Of a stretch of 34,420 bases of DNA, positions 12,989 through 21,515 are shown one piece after another (the first letter of the stretch is position 1; the number at the start of each line of letters is the position of its first letter). Both the position numbers and the translations under genes were made by a program. Origin of the DNA: a virus; IMG/VR virus record IMGVR_UViG_3300045910_000157, positions 1-34,420 of that record; one strand, written 5' to 3'. The notes under the pieces are model-generated. The model saw only the letters and a program-made list of their open reading frames with translations, was not told the origin of the DNA and did no database searches.

Positions 12989-13231
12989 GTTTTCTTTCTT
13001 TTCGGCACCGGGTTCATCCCGGCGACACGCGAACCATGCTTCAACGGGGCCGCGTTGTCGAATGAAGCATCGCGCTTTAATTCACGCAATCCGGAACGGT
13101 TGGCCCGGCGCATGCTTCAGCGGGGCCGCGCTATCCGCTGTCCGCGCAGAAATCGCGTCCAGCGCTCGCGCGGGGTGGCGCAACTTGGCCTCTGGCAGCC
13201 ACCATGATTGCGTTTGATGAGGGGGGCCTGA
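12989..13231 (-). other. Intergenic region with imperfect direct repeats
   Basis: This 243-base gap follows the large tail gene and precedes the 171-aa gene. Two imperfect 25-base direct repeats, CATGCTTCAACGGGGCCGCG... at 13035-13059 and CATGCTTCAGCGGGGCCGCG... at 13111-13135, lie 76 bases apart; between them ATGAAGCAT (13062-13070) is an inverted partial copy. A hairpin CCGGG/CCCGG (13008-13012, 13018-13022) sits in the leader just before the 12988 start. I see no gene. The repeats could be operator or regulator-binding sites for the downstream set. Confidence 0.5.
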
Positions 13232-16200
13232 CTAGATGGTGGGGGTGGAAACGGAGGCTGAGGGCGGAGATTCATCCGGACATCCCCCATCCAGGACGGG
13301 AACCATGACGAACATGATGTCACCCGGCAGGAACCCGACATCATAGCTCGAGGATGAGCCGCCAGCGGCCGAGTAGGTCCCGGTGACGTCCGACTGCCAG
13401 GCCATGTCCGTGGGGGTTGGCAACGCATCCGGCAGGACGGTCCCGACCGAGCGGAATTCCGCGAACCAGGTGTCCTCGTCCACTGGGCCGGGCAGCCAGA
13501 GGTAGTACTTCCCATCCGATGGATCGCGCCAACCGTTGGGGTCCCCGGATGTGGTCTCGGTGCGGGTGTGGTTGGTGCGGGTCTTGTGGCTCCAGGCCAC
13601 GACTTGAGCCGCGCCGAGGTCCAGGAGTTCGCGCACGTATCCGGGGATCGCGTTGGTGATTCCGGGCGTGAGCGTGATACGGAATTCGTCCGAAAGTCGG
13701 GATGATTCCACCACCCAGATCCAGGTGCCGCTGCCTGGTGGCTCCTGGCGCACGGTCAGCCCACTGAAAAGTCTGCTCAGCGCTGCCACATCCTCAGTCC
13801 AGTCCTCGGTTGACGTGATCTCGGTCAGCGCGGGAAAGCTGGTGACCCCTTGCAACGAGCCGTAGGTCGCGCCGGTCGGGTAGTTGATCGGGTACGGGCA
13901 CTCGGGCGCAGGTCGCCATCCATAGGTGATGGTCCGGTAACGCTCGAGGGTATGCGGGAGCATCACGCGAAATCGGGTTAGCCGGTTAACCATCGCGGCC
14001 AGGCGGTTGAACTGCTCGGCGCAAGCCCGCGTGGCCGGAACTGGGCCATGCCCATGCGGGTTGTCTGGCCGGACGAGGTCCTCAGGCGTCTGAGATGTGG
14101 CTTGGGTCGGCATCAGACCCACCCAGGAGCCGGAGAAAGCCGCCTGGCACAATCGGTCGTAGCTGTAGTCATGGAGGCTCCACCGCGGGATGGTCTGCCA
14201 GGCGCCCCCGACCGAATCCACGGCATCCTGGAGCTGCTGCACGGTCTGATCCGGGTCAACGCAGGCCTCGCACATCGCCCGGAGGTACGTCTCGGCCTGG
14301 GCCATCATGTCATGCCAGAGCGGAGAATCGTGGGCCGGGTCTGGGGTCGCATTGTTGTCGGAGTACGGCTCCGGCATCATGCGCACCAGGTACACGATCG
14401 GCCACATGGTCGCGTAGGGATAATCAGGTGTGTAACCGAGGGACGAATGTGCGGCGTGGTCGCCGAAGGTGGCCAGGAACGTCCGGCCAAACCGTTGTCG
14501 CGCGATGTAGCAGCGCAACGCCCGCTCCGTCGTCTGGTACGGCTCGGCCGCAAGAGCATCCAGATCCCAGGTCGCCGGATCACCATCAATCGCGGATGGC
14601 GCACCGTCGATTTCACCGTGGGTGGAATGCAGTCGGCCCGTGAGCGTGACCTTGACCAACTCGAGACCTCCCTCGGTAAGGGCCTCAGCACTCTCAATCT
14701 CGAGCTCGGGTTCATAGATGCGGCAGGACTTGAAGAAGCGGTCGCGCTCCGCGTCGGTCGGGTAGAAGTCCGATGGCACCTGGATGTTGTTCAGCCAGTA
14801 CCAGCCACCGCCGACGTTCGTCACCGGCTGATAACGGTAGCCGGTCGGGCTCTCGGAGATGATGTTGCCCCCGGATGGCCCGGGGACTCCCTGACCGTAG
14901 GAGACCTGCCAAAGAAGCCGCTTGTCGTGTTCCTGGACGATCTCCGGCGCGTAGAAGGTGGCGCGGTCGTTGAGCGCGAAAATGTCGCCATACGCCGAGG
15001 GCTTCCATTCGCTCGAGAGGCTCGGATGCTCGGCTTTGAAATTGAATCCGCAAATCCAACGGTTGGTGAAGCCATTGGCGGGAGCGGTGCGGGTGACCTG
15101 GTTGGCGATGCCCGACCAATAGTCGCCACTCAGCAGCGGGTCAATCGTCCCGGTGGAGAGCTCATAAACGTGAGCCTCACCGACCAGATTCGTCGCGAAA
15201 TCCGTCGAACCGGCCACCCCGACGAAGTGCTGGCCGTCGGTGAACTCGTGCACGTCAGGTCCGTAGAAGACCACCGCCCCGCCGCTGGTCGTGACCTCGT
15301 ACTCGCGTCCGGCCTGGATGGCATTGGCGCCCTGGGCCACCTCGGTGAGCGTGGGTGGCCTGGCCGTCCAAGCCGATTGACGCCGAAACCAGATGACGCT
15401 TTTCCCATCGGCAACACCGTATGAATAGACCGCGCTGGCCGGGAGCATGCGCACGAAGCGCGACCAGCGGCGGATCGGTTCGTAAGCCGGGTGTTCAGTG
15501 ATCGCAGCCAGCGGTTCGATGACGCTGTCCTGGCCCTGCTGATTCTGAATGCACCCGCGTTGCCGCAGATCGGCGTCCCAGGCTGAGGTATTTTGGCTCA
15601 ACCCGTTGTTCGGGTCTCCGATGATCCGCTGAACCATGAGGAGGTCCGAGAGGTCCGGCTTGTACTCCACGGCCTCCGACAATTCGACGCGCAGCGTGTT
15701 GCCCGCCCCACTGGTCCCCACCGCGGCCGCGAGGCTGACCGTCACGCTGGCCCCGGCGGCGACATCCAGAAGCAGGATGGCCGCCGGGGCTTCCGGGGTG
15801 AGCGTGACCTGCGCGGACCCGAAACTGACGACAGCCTCCTGGCCGGTGAGTAGTCCGGTGGCGACCGCGTAACCATAGCTGACCACACAGCCGCTGTTCG
15901 TCGTGTGGGTGAGAATGGTCCCTGGCTGGATCACGCCGCTGCTGTCCGCGGTCAAGGTCCCGGTAGGGATCACGGGAACAACCTGCGTCCCATTCCAAGT
16001 CCCGCGCAGGGGAGCGAGCACGTACTGCCGGGTGAGGAAGGCCTCGGCGGCGAACGACCCGGCAAGCCAGGTCGAGGGCTTGATGAGCGCGCCGGATTCG
16101 ATGGCGCTGCCGGCCGCGTCGTTCTGAGCGATCCCGCGATGCGTCGCGCAGAAAGCCTGCAACGCGCGGGTGAGCTGCTGGCCGTCGGACTTGCGCAGGA

Positions 16201-17044
16201 CACCGGGTCCGCTGTATGGCCCTTCGACGTAGGCGAAGCGTGGCAGCACATCCACCTGACCGGAGTTCAAGATCACATTGAACCCCCAGGGAGTGCGGAC
16301 CACGCGCGCGACGTGCAGGCTGTAATCCTCGGTGGTGGCCGGCCCGATGGGGCAGGTCCCCGCATAGACCTTGTCGGCGTATCCTGCGGCGAGTCCCTCT
16401 GCGGTCGCCGTGAACTTCACCTCGTACGAATAGGGTGCCGACACACCGTCATAAAGGTCGGGGTCCTGACAGGTGCCGATGGGCGCCGGAGAGGCCAGGA
16501 AGCCTCCGTATGAATTCCCGTGCGGGCTGCGGGGGCCTTGGTAGCCCGCGAACCACGAGCGCGCTGCCTGCCATGCCGGCGCATTCTGGCGGCCGGTGGA
16601 CAACTCGACCGCGCCGCACTGGGCCACCCGCAACGCCCAGGTCTCCTGCACGGTCGCCGGCGCGTGGCCCTCAATCCACAGGGGCACCTCGGCCAGCCGG
16701 ATGGATTCGGAGTACAGCAACGGATTTCCCCAGATGTACCCGTTGAGCGGGTTGCTAAGGTTGGCGCCTTCGGGATCGCCCGGGCCTTCCACGGGCCAGT
16801 CACCATCCCCAGGTGCCAGGCCCTGGTAGGAGAAGAAGTACTCGGCCCAGGGCGCTTGCAGGTTGCCGTCCGCGCTGCCGTTGCGCATCGAGCGGAAGAG
16901 GCCCAGAGCGTAGAACGCAATCCGCCAGGCGAAGTCGAAGTAAGGGAGCCGCGTATTGAACGCGCGGGCCAGCCGGTACAGGTCGCAACTGGAGATCGGG
17001 TCACCCGGCGCGACCGTTTTGGCCTCCTGAAACCAGATCGCCAT
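13232..17044 (-). CDS. Large putative tail-tip / virion structural protein
   Basis: A 1270-aa protein, the largest here, at the distal end of the tail gene run, where tail-tip or host-contact proteins usually lie. It starts MAIWFQEAKTVAPGDPISSCDLYRLARAFN. There are no long low-complexity or collagen-like stretches; composition is rich in Trp, Tyr, Pro and Gly, as in folded virion proteins. One region (about residues 370-460: PTGTLTADSSGVIQPGTILTH...VVSYGYAVATGLLTGQEAVVSFGSAQVTL) looks like an Ig- or lectin-type beta domain, as does the section giving TEIT...GLTVRQEPPGSGTWIWVV. No catalytic motif found. The role is inferred from position and size. Confidence 0.7.
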   Translation of the reverse strand: MAIWFQEAKTVAPGDPISSCDLYRLARAFNTRLPYFDFAWRIAFYALGLFRSMRNGSADGNLQAPWAEYFFSYQGLAPGDGDWPVEGPGDPEGANLSNPLNGYIWGNPLLYSESIRLAEVPLWIEGHAPATVQETWALRVAQCGAVELSTGRQNAPAWQAARSWFAGYQGPRSPHGNSYGGFLASPAPIGTCQDPDLYDGVSAPYSYEVKFTATAEGLAAGYADKVYAGTCPIGPATTEDYSLHVARVVRTPWGFNVILNSGQVDVLPRFAYVEGPYSGPGVLRKSDGQQLTRALQAFCATHRGIAQNDAAGSAIESGALIKPSTWLAGSFAAEAFLTRQYVLAPLRGTWNGTQVVPVIPTGTLTADSSGVIQPGTILTHTTNSGCVVSYGYAVATGLLTGQEAVVSFGSAQVTLTPEAPAAILLLDVAAGASVTVSLAAAVGTSGAGNTLRVELSEAVEYKPDLSDLLMVQRIIGDPNNGLSQNTSAWDADLRQRGCIQNQQGQDSVIEPLAAITEHPAYEPIRRWSRFVRMLPASAVYSYGVADGKSVIWFRRQSAWTARPPTLTEVAQGANAIQAGREYEVTTSGGAVVFYGPDVHEFTDGQHFVGVAGSTDFATNLVGEAHVYELSTGTIDPLLSGDYWSGIANQVTRTAPANGFTNRWICGFNFKAEHPSLSSEWKPSAYGDIFALNDRATFYAPEIVQEHDKRLLWQVSYGQGVPGPSGGNIISESPTGYRYQPVTNVGGGWYWLNNIQVPSDFYPTDAERDRFFKSCRIYEPELEIESAEALTEGGLELVKVTLTGRLHSTHGEIDGAPSAIDGDPATWDLDALAAEPYQTTERALRCYIARQRFGRTFLATFGDHAAHSSLGYTPDYPYATMWPIVYLVRMMPEPYSDNNATPDPAHDSPLWHDMMAQAETYLRAMCEACVDPDQTVQQLQDAVDSVGGAWQTIPRWSLHDYSYDRLCQAAFSGSWVGLMPTQATSQTPEDLVRPDNPHGHGPVPATRACAEQFNRLAAMVNRLTRFRVMLPHTLERYRTITYGWRPAPECPYPINYPTGATYGSLQGVTSFPALTEITSTEDWTEDVAALSRLFSGLTVRQEPPGSGTWIWVVESSRLSDEFRITLTPGITNAIPGYVRELLDLGAAQVVAWSHKTRTNHTRTETTSGDPNGWRDPSDGKYYLWLPGPVDEDTWFAEFRSVGTVLPDALPTPTDMAWQSDVTGTYSAAGGSSSSYDVGFLPGDIMFVMVPVLDGGCPDESPPSASVSTPTI

Positions 17045-17047
17045 GAC

Positions 17048-17260
17048 TCAACCCCACAACGGCACTCCGCTGACGCTCGGAGCGGCACTCCTCTGGCGGC
17101 TCATCTCGAGATCAGGCTGCACATGCGTCCCGCCGAATCGCCGATGCAGAATCATCCCGGACGTGCGCCCCTGTTTGTTGGCCAGCGCCTGGTCCTGCAA
17201 ATCCCGCACGGCGGTCCGCGCCGGAGACTGGCGGGCGACGTTGTGAAAGTGCTTCCTCAC
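17048..17260 (-). CDS. Small protein in the tail operon (GTG start)
   Basis: A 70-aa ORF whose GTG start overlaps the stop of the 309-aa gene (GTGA at 17257-17260) and whose TGA lies three bases before the start of the 1270-aa gene, so it fills the gap exactly. The product begins MRKHFHNVARQSPARTAVRDLQDQALANKQGRTSGMILHRRF and is basic. Fit and coupling are the main evidence; no family recognised. A small tail-assembly factor is possible. Confidence 0.6.
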   Translation of the reverse strand: MRKHFHNVARQSPARTAVRDLQDQALANKQGRTSGMILHRRFGGTHVQPDLEMSRQRSAAPSVSGVPLWG

Positions 17261-18186
17261 GGGATGCTTTCGACGATCTCGCCGTAATCGAAAATGAGGT
17301 CCTTCTCCCGCTTGCTGCCAGCGGGTGGACGGACGAATGACGTGTAGGTATGGCTGAGCTCGTAGTTTCCGCCGCTGGTCGCTGTCACTTCCGGCGCCGC
17401 CTTGAGCCAGATCAGCGCCTCCAGACCGGCCGTTTGAATCAGACCGGTGCCGGGCAGCGTTGGCTCGTGGACAATCAGGGCATTCCAGGAGAGCAAGCGA
17501 TTCACGTCGAGATGACTCACCACGAGGGTGCTCCAGGAGGTCACCCGTTCGGTCTTGCGCAACTGGTAGCCCGTCGTTTGCCAGGTCGCCTGGATGTCGG
17601 TGAGCAAGCGGTCGGCGAGGATCGCAGCGTTGTTGAGCAAGCCAGTATCCGGTGCTGTTGGCGGACCGATGGGAGGCGGAGGCGGAACTGGCACTTTCCA
17701 TTTAGGCAGAATTGGATCACCGACCTGTCCTGCTTCGTTCCATACCTTCAACCCCCCGCTCTGCGCCTCGTTATAGATGAACACCCAGTTGCGAATCATG
17801 GCGGGCCATTCACGCCAGAATTGGGCCAGCTCCTCGACGCGGGGGTTCTCTCTGATGGACAGTTGCTGATCGGTGCCGCCGAGCGTCCAGCTCCGCTCGA
17901 TGAGCCCGTAGTTCGGGTCGGTGTCAGGAAGCGGCTCCCCTTGCTCAGTCGAGGCGTAGCCGATCTGCGCCTCGCAGTCAGCATCCCCGTCCTCGACCGG
18001 GAGGAGGTCGCGAAACTGGAGCGAGATTTCCAGGCCATAGATGCTGCGCCACTCGGCCAGCCATGCGGAGCGCGTTGCCTTCCCTGGCCCGGATGGACCG
18101 TGCCAGGTCTGGTTGACGCGGAAGCCTGACTGCTGTGCCCAGTCCAGCGTCTCGCTCGTCATTCCCCATGTAGCGGGATAGGGCAT
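17257..18186 (-). CDS. Putative distal tail protein
   Basis: A 309-aa protein starting MPYPATWGMTSETLDWAQQSGFRVNQTWHGPSG, directly after the tape-measure gene, the usual place of a distal tail or minor tail protein. The N-terminal half is alpha/beta with many aromatics (FWREWPAMIRNWVFIYNE). A poly-Pro linker (VPVPPPPPIGPP, about 170-180) leads to a second part (QATWQTTGYQLRKTERVTSWSTLVVSHLDVNRLLSW...TSGGNYELSHTYTSFVRPP). No known family recognised, so the role rests on synteny. Confidence 0.55.
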   Translation of the reverse strand: MPYPATWGMTSETLDWAQQSGFRVNQTWHGPSGPGKATRSAWLAEWRSIYGLEISLQFRDLLPVEDGDADCEAQIGYASTEQGEPLPDTDPNYGLIERSWTLGGTDQQLSIRENPRVEELAQFWREWPAMIRNWVFIYNEAQSGGLKVWNEAGQVGDPILPKWKVPVPPPPPIGPPTAPDTGLLNNAAILADRLLTDIQATWQTTGYQLRKTERVTSWSTLVVSHLDVNRLLSWNALIVHEPTLPGTGLIQTAGLEALIWLKAAPEVTATSGGNYELSHTYTSFVRPPAGSKREKDLIFDYGEIVESIP

Positions 18187-18187
18187 A

Positions 18188-18835
18188 TTACCAGGGGTCC
18201 AAGGAATTCATCCGGTCCAGATCGTTTTCCATGCGGTGCAGGGTGGCGAGCTGATCGCGCGCGAAGACGAGCTGCTTCTGCTGAACGTCAATCAGCCTCT
18301 GTATGGCAGGATGTGCGCTGATTGGTGATGTGTATTGCGGTCCAGTCAGGAGCTTATTCGACTCCTGCTCCTGCAACATCGCCTGCCGGGCTGCGCTCAA
18401 GATAGAGAGCGGAGGCAATCCTGGAATCAGGCTGCTAGCAATAGCCGACGCTGTATCCATCACAGGACCCGATGTGATGGTTTTGCCAACGAAACCACCG
18501 ATCTTCTTCAGTCCCTCGTTGGCTATCTCGGTGGCCAGTGCCATTTCCTTGGAAGTTTTCGTCACCTCCTTAAAACCTTCGATCATTGGATTCATCACCT
18601 CTCGGATGATGTTGACGCCGAGAAAACCGGTGAAGAGCCCCGCTCCGAATCGTAGTCCACCCAGACCAGACTTGAACCTCTGAAACATGCCAGGTCCCTG
18701 GCTGACTTTGGCCATCTCCCTGGTCGCGACGGTTGCCTGCTTGGCCACCGAGCGCACCTCGGCTTTCACCTTCTGCATGTCGCGGAAGAGCGCCGAAGCA
18801 TTGCTGCCGAAATTGATGATGACGCTGCTGGTCAT
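18188..18835 (-). CDS. Putative tape measure protein (very short)
   Basis: A 215-aa, helix-rich protein directly after the frameshifted tail-chaperone genes, the diagnostic position of the tape measure. It starts MTSSVIINFGSNASALFRDMQKVKAEVRSVAKQATVATREMAKVSQ, typical of tape-measure N-termini, followed by a hydrophobic Gly-rich segment (GGLRFGAGLFTGFLGVNIIREVM, ~55-80) and more helices. Typical siphovirus tape measures are 600-1500 aa. Using the known ratio near 1.5 angstrom per residue, 215 aa would specify a tail of only about 30 nm. A membrane-active role for the hydrophobic part is known for the family. Confidence 0.65.
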   Translation of the reverse strand: MTSSVIINFGSNASALFRDMQKVKAEVRSVAKQATVATREMAKVSQGPGMFQRFKSGLGGLRFGAGLFTGFLGVNIIREVMNPMIEGFKEVTKTSKEMALATEIANEGLKKIGGFVGKTITSGPVMDTASAIASSLIPGLPPLSILSAARQAMLQEQESNKLLTGPQYTSPISAHPAIQRLIDVQQKQLVFARDQLATLHRMENDLDRMNSLDPW

Positions 18836-19080
18836 CGCTTCATCTCATCATTGAATTTGTGGGCGGCCTTCTCGCTGAACAACGCGGCGACCGCCAGGTG
18901 AAACAACCTGACCCGGCTGCGCTCCACTCGGCCAGCCGCCGCAGCCCAGCACATCAATTCTTCCATCGTCATGGCGTCCACTTCACGCGGCGAGGCTCCG
19001 ATGGCGCATCCGGACTCCGCTATCCAGTCGGCGAGGCGACGCCCCGCCAGGAATACTTCCTGGCGATAAAGCCAAAAAAA
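18832..19080 (-). CDS. Tail assembly chaperone GT extension, made by -1 frameshift
   Basis: This frame has no convincing start of its own. It is reached by -1 slippage on T7 (19074-19080 complement), which would fuse G residues 1-80 to 80 residues starting WLYRQEVFLAGRRLADWIAESG, a 160-aa GT protein. The extension is helical and ends FSEKAAHKFNDEMKR, overlapping the tape-measure start (ATGA at 18832-18835). In lambda and relatives, G and GT coat the tape measure during tail assembly. Slippery run, hairpin, reading frames and position all agree. Confidence 0.82.
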   Translation of the reverse strand, partial: FFWLYRQEVFLAGRRLADWIAESGCAIGASPREVDAMTMEELMCWAAAAGRVERSRVRLFHLAVAALFSEKAAHKFNDEMKR

Positions 19081-19313
19081 TCCGGATTGATGTCGTACAT
19101 GACTTTGACCGCGCGGGTGAAGCTCTCCGGTGTGAGCTTCAGACTCCACCCGTCAACCTGATTAAAGGCGATGTCGAGAAGTCTGATGTCGTCGTATCCT
19201 TTGTCGCACACGTCCCAGGCCCTGCGGAACCTGGTCACCGGCATCGCCTCGATGGTCAGCTCCTGCGACGGACCTTCCACGAACTCCAACTTGACGGTTT
19301 TGGGCTCGCTCAT
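19020..19313 (-). CDS. Tail assembly chaperone G
   Basis: The ATG at 19313 (MSEPKTVKLEFVEGPSQELTIEAMPVTRFRRAWDVCD) gives 97 aa; the longer upstream frame overlaps the tube gene and lacks a family-like start. It sits between the tail tube gene and the tape measure, carries a slippery T7 near its 3' end, and overlaps the GT frame, all typical of chaperone G. The unshifted product ends RKYSWRGVASPTG. Relative frameshift frequency would set the G:GT ratio. Confidence 0.82.
   Translation of the reverse strand: MSEPKTVKLEFVEGPSQELTIEAMPVTRFRRAWDVCDKGYDDIRLLDIAFNQVDGWSLKLTPESFTRAVKVMYDINPDFFGFIARKYSWRGVASPTG
19046..19080 (-). promoter_or_regulatory. Programmed -1 ribosomal frameshift site
   Basis: On the coding strand seven T (complement of 19074-19080) form a T-TTT-TTT slippery heptamer in the correct phase (D78-F79-F80 of G). 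After a nine-base spacer comes a stem of GCCAGGAA pairing with TTCCTGGC (19046-19064) around a three-base loop. Slippery site, spacer of the optimal length and stable stem are the standard elements of tail-chaperone frameshifting. Confidence 0.85.
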
Positions 19314-19326
19314 GCCGGGGGCTCCC

Positions 19327-19848
19327 TTAGCTGACACCGGAGAGCGTCGCAGTGTTGGATGGTGAGTAGAGCTTGCGCGCCGTAAACGTCGGCGGGACAT
19401 GGCCCACCTGCGGAAACTCGACGCTGGGGATGTCCAGCTTGCACCAGAATTTGACGTTGGACACTTCAGCGGCCGAGTCGTCCGTCGAGATGATTTGGAG
19501 CCAGCCCTTGTGCGTGATCGTGCTTCCGGGGACTACCGTGCCAGTCCCACCGGCCAGGACGCCCGAGTGAGCGAGGACCAACTCCCAGAAAAGCGGCGTG
19601 CATTCGATCCCGTTGAAGGTCCACACCTCGCTGTCCTGCTGATTTTTCGCGTCATAGTCCACCCACTTGCCGCCAACCGGCTTGCGGAACAATGCTTCCT
19701 CCGCCTCCTTGGCGATGCTGACGCTGGTCACGACGCCGAGGTAATACTGCGACGTGTTGATGGTCGGCGCGGGGATCGTGCCTTGCAGGCTGCCGGTCCC
19801 CTCGCGCCGGAAATATACCGCATGATGCAGGATCTTGGGTTGGCTCAT
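19327..19848 (-). CDS. Major tail tube protein
   Basis: A 173-aa beta-rich protein immediately upstream of the tail chaperones and after the tail terminator gene, the standard location of the tube protein. It begins MSQPKILHHAVYFRREGTGSLQGTIPAPTINTSQYYLGVVTSVSIA and includes VWTFNGIECTPLFWELVLAHSG and ITHKGWLQIISTDDSAAEVSNVKFWCKLDIPSVEFPQVG, a pattern of alternating strands expected for the tube fold shared with Hcp. The size fits. The call depends on synteny plus fold impression. It starts in an ATGA overlap with the preceding gene. Confidence 0.7.
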   Translation of the reverse strand: MSQPKILHHAVYFRREGTGSLQGTIPAPTINTSQYYLGVVTSVSIAKEAEEALFRKPVGGKWVDYDAKNQQDSEVWTFNGIECTPLFWELVLAHSGVLAGGTGTVVPGSTITHKGWLQIISTDDSAAEVSNVKFWCKLDIPSVEFPQVGHVPPTFTARKLYSPSNTATLSGVS

Positions 19849-20342
19849 ATTTTCGTCCTCCAGTCGCCACGGTCCGTCCGATAGGTGGCCACGAAATTCA
19901 CGGCAACGGCGGCCACAACGTCCTCGGCTCGTTGCTCGAGTCGGATCGTCCCGCCGCCTGATGGCTGCAGCGTGTCGCAGACACCACCGAGCGTTCGGTC
20001 GCTCGGCCCCAGCACGACCTCGATGATGTCAGCCAGCAGGTCACGGATATCGCTGATCACATGTTCGTCCTGCACCGGCACCCCGGTGCTCGAGATGTCC
20101 GGTTCGTAGGACACCTGGCCCTCGACTTCGATGCTCAGCGCATGCTGGACCTGCGTGCGTTCGAGCAGCGTAATGGTGTCGTCAGTGTCGGTGACCACGA
20201 TGGCCGGGGTCAGCGGTATGGCCAGGTTGGTGGGCAGCCACTCGAAGACGTTCGCGCCGGCATCCGACGCAAAGCCGGCCTCTGTGGTGATTCCCTTGAG
20301 CCGGGTCACCAGGGCATCGACGATGGCTTGGCGCACGCTCAT
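19845..20342 (-). CDS. Putative tail terminator / tail completion protein
   Basis: I start at the ATG at 20342 (ATGA overlap with the stop of the previous gene), giving 165 aa: MSVRQAIVDALVTRLKGITTEAGF...VFEWLPTNLAIPLTPAIVVTDTDDTI. An N-terminal helix, then strands and a helix (DEHVISDIRDLLADIIEVVLG) and a final strand pair (EDVVAAVAVNFVATYRTDRGDW) match the plan of gpU-like terminators, which cap the tail at the correct length. It lies directly upstream of the tube gene. Fold inferred from pattern and order. Confidence 0.65.
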   Translation of the reverse strand: MSVRQAIVDALVTRLKGITTEAGFASDAGANVFEWLPTNLAIPLTPAIVVTDTDDTITLLERTQVQHALSIEVEGQVSYEPDISSTGVPVQDEHVISDIRDLLADIIEVVLGPSDRTLGGVCDTLQPSGGGTIRLEQRAEDVVAAVAVNFVATYRTDRGDWRTKI

Positions 20343-20671
20343 CTCCGACCTGAAATCTTGAGGAGTCCAATCTCCAACCGAGTCGAAATCGCTGCCGGCT
20401 GTCGCTCGATGTCCAGGATTCGGTAGGTGATACCGTCCATGATGACGCACGAGTCTTTCGTAAACTGCGCGGCGTCTTGATCCACGAACAGCACGTAGGA
20501 GACGCCCTTGTTGGCGGCGGCGAAGGGCGCAATGTCAGCCGGCTTGGAGACCAGCGCCAGGAGCTTGACGGACTGGCCCTGGCCGCAGACCGGGAAATAC
20601 TCGATCTCCGTGCCATGATGCGCGAGCAAAGCGGCCCAGCCGGTGAGCAACAGTTGGCGGCCGGGGCTCAT
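20339..20671 (-). CDS. Putative head-tail joining (stopper-like) protein
   Basis: A 110-aa beta-rich protein starting MSPGRQLLLTGWAALLAHHGTEIEYFPVCGQGQSVKLLALVSKP and ending ILDIERQPAAISTRLEIGLLKISGRR. Small beta-barrel proteins of this size between head and tail genes are usually the stopper or joining protein closing the portal channel. It overlaps neighbours on both sides by four bases (ATGA at 20668-20671 and 20339-20342). Assigned by size, pattern and order only. Confidence 0.6.
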   Translation of the reverse strand: MSPGRQLLLTGWAALLAHHGTEIEYFPVCGQGQSVKLLALVSKPADIAPFAAANKGVSYVLFVDQDAAQFTKDSCVIMDGITYRILDIERQPAAISTRLEIGLLKISGRR

Positions 20672-21393
20672 GCGGGCAGTCCTCTCTTCGCGATCCGATC
20701 TCGGATGTAATCGAGCATGTCGTCATGGACGATCCGGATGGCGCGTTGCAGAAGCGCCTGGTGGCGCGGCTGGAGCAGTTCCTCCCCGAGCATCGTCTGC
20801 GTGCTTCCCCACATCATGCGCAACGAAGCATCCGATCCCTTGCCGGTAATCGCGGATGCGGCCGAGCCGAGCAACTGACGCGCGCCGCCAAAGAACTGCT
20901 CGTGCCATCGGCCATCCCGGTCCGCTCCTCGAGCGGCGTCAGCGATGCTGCGCATTCTGGCCATGAGCCGCGCTCCGTAGGACGCAAACCCTCGAGCCCG
21001 CTCGCGATAGGCAAGCTCGCGCTGCACGGCGATCTGCCAGACGTTCAGGCCCTTCGTGGTCTTAGCGACGACCGTCTCACCCTTGCGGGTGCGGCGCATG
21101 ATCCGTCGGGTGACCAGGTCGGAGAATGAACCGCTGCGGGAACCGATCTTCGCCCGCGCGCTGCGGAGGGCTCGCGGTCGCACCAGGATGCCGCCGCCCG
21201 CCTTGAGCCTGGCCAGATTGGCGGCGCGGATTTCACCCTTTCGCGGAGCCTCAGTCTTGAGCAACTGCGCCCATTCCCAGGCCAGACTGGCGCCCTTCTT
21301 GAACACCACCTCGGCCATCGTCTTGCGAGCCAACTTCGCGTAGATCGCCAGATCGCCCTCGAACGCGCGCAAGTCTGTGCTGATCGTAATCAC
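20668..21393 (-). CDS. Putative minor tail / connector-associated protein
   Basis: The GTG at 21393 overlaps the stop of a 37-aa ORF as GTGA and gives 241 aa, starting MITISTDLRAFEGDLAIYAKLARKTMAEVVFKKGASLAWEWAQLL; the longer open frame upstream has no family-like sequence. The product is basic and helical, with a TEAPRKGEIRAANLARLKAGGG segment resembling the tail-component proteins of the HK97 gp10 type, though it is longer. Gene order (before stopper, terminator and tube) supports a head-tail interface role. Confidence in the exact role is low. Confidence 0.6.
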   Translation of the reverse strand: MITISTDLRAFEGDLAIYAKLARKTMAEVVFKKGASLAWEWAQLLKTEAPRKGEIRAANLARLKAGGGILVRPRALRSARAKIGSRSGSFSDLVTRRIMRRTRKGETVVAKTTKGLNVWQIAVQRELAYRERARGFASYGARLMARMRSIADAARGADRDGRWHEQFFGGARQLLGSAASAITGKGSDASLRMMWGSTQTMLGEELLQPRHQALLQRAIRIVHDDMLDYIRDRIAKRGLPA

Positions 21394-21503
21394 TGGCTTC
21401 CGTTCAGCGGACACACCTGGGCGGCCACGGGGAGAACCATCCCGACGACCGCCCAGGGTGCCCGTCCACACTCCTGCACCACGCAGATGTTCCAGTGAGT
21501 CAT
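21390..21503 (-). CDS. Small 37-aa ORF, coupled to the next gene
   Basis: ATG at 21503; product MTHWNICVVQECGRAPWAVV followed by GMVLPVAAQVCPLNGSQ. Its TGA overlaps the GTG of the next gene (GTGA at 21390-21393), and it begins 12 bases after the fibre gene, filling what would otherwise be a gap. The hydrophobic centre with three cysteines could be membrane-associated. Alternatively it is only a translated leader. Too short for a family call. Confidence 0.4.
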   Translation of the reverse strand: MTHWNICVVQECGRAPWAVVGMVLPVAAQVCPLNGSQ

Positions 21504-21515
21504 TGCTTGAGGCAC

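Noticed and set aside
14048-15424. Plus-strand 458-aa ORF
   Set aside because: Antisense shadow of the 1270-aa tail gene; composition His/Arg-rich with no domain.
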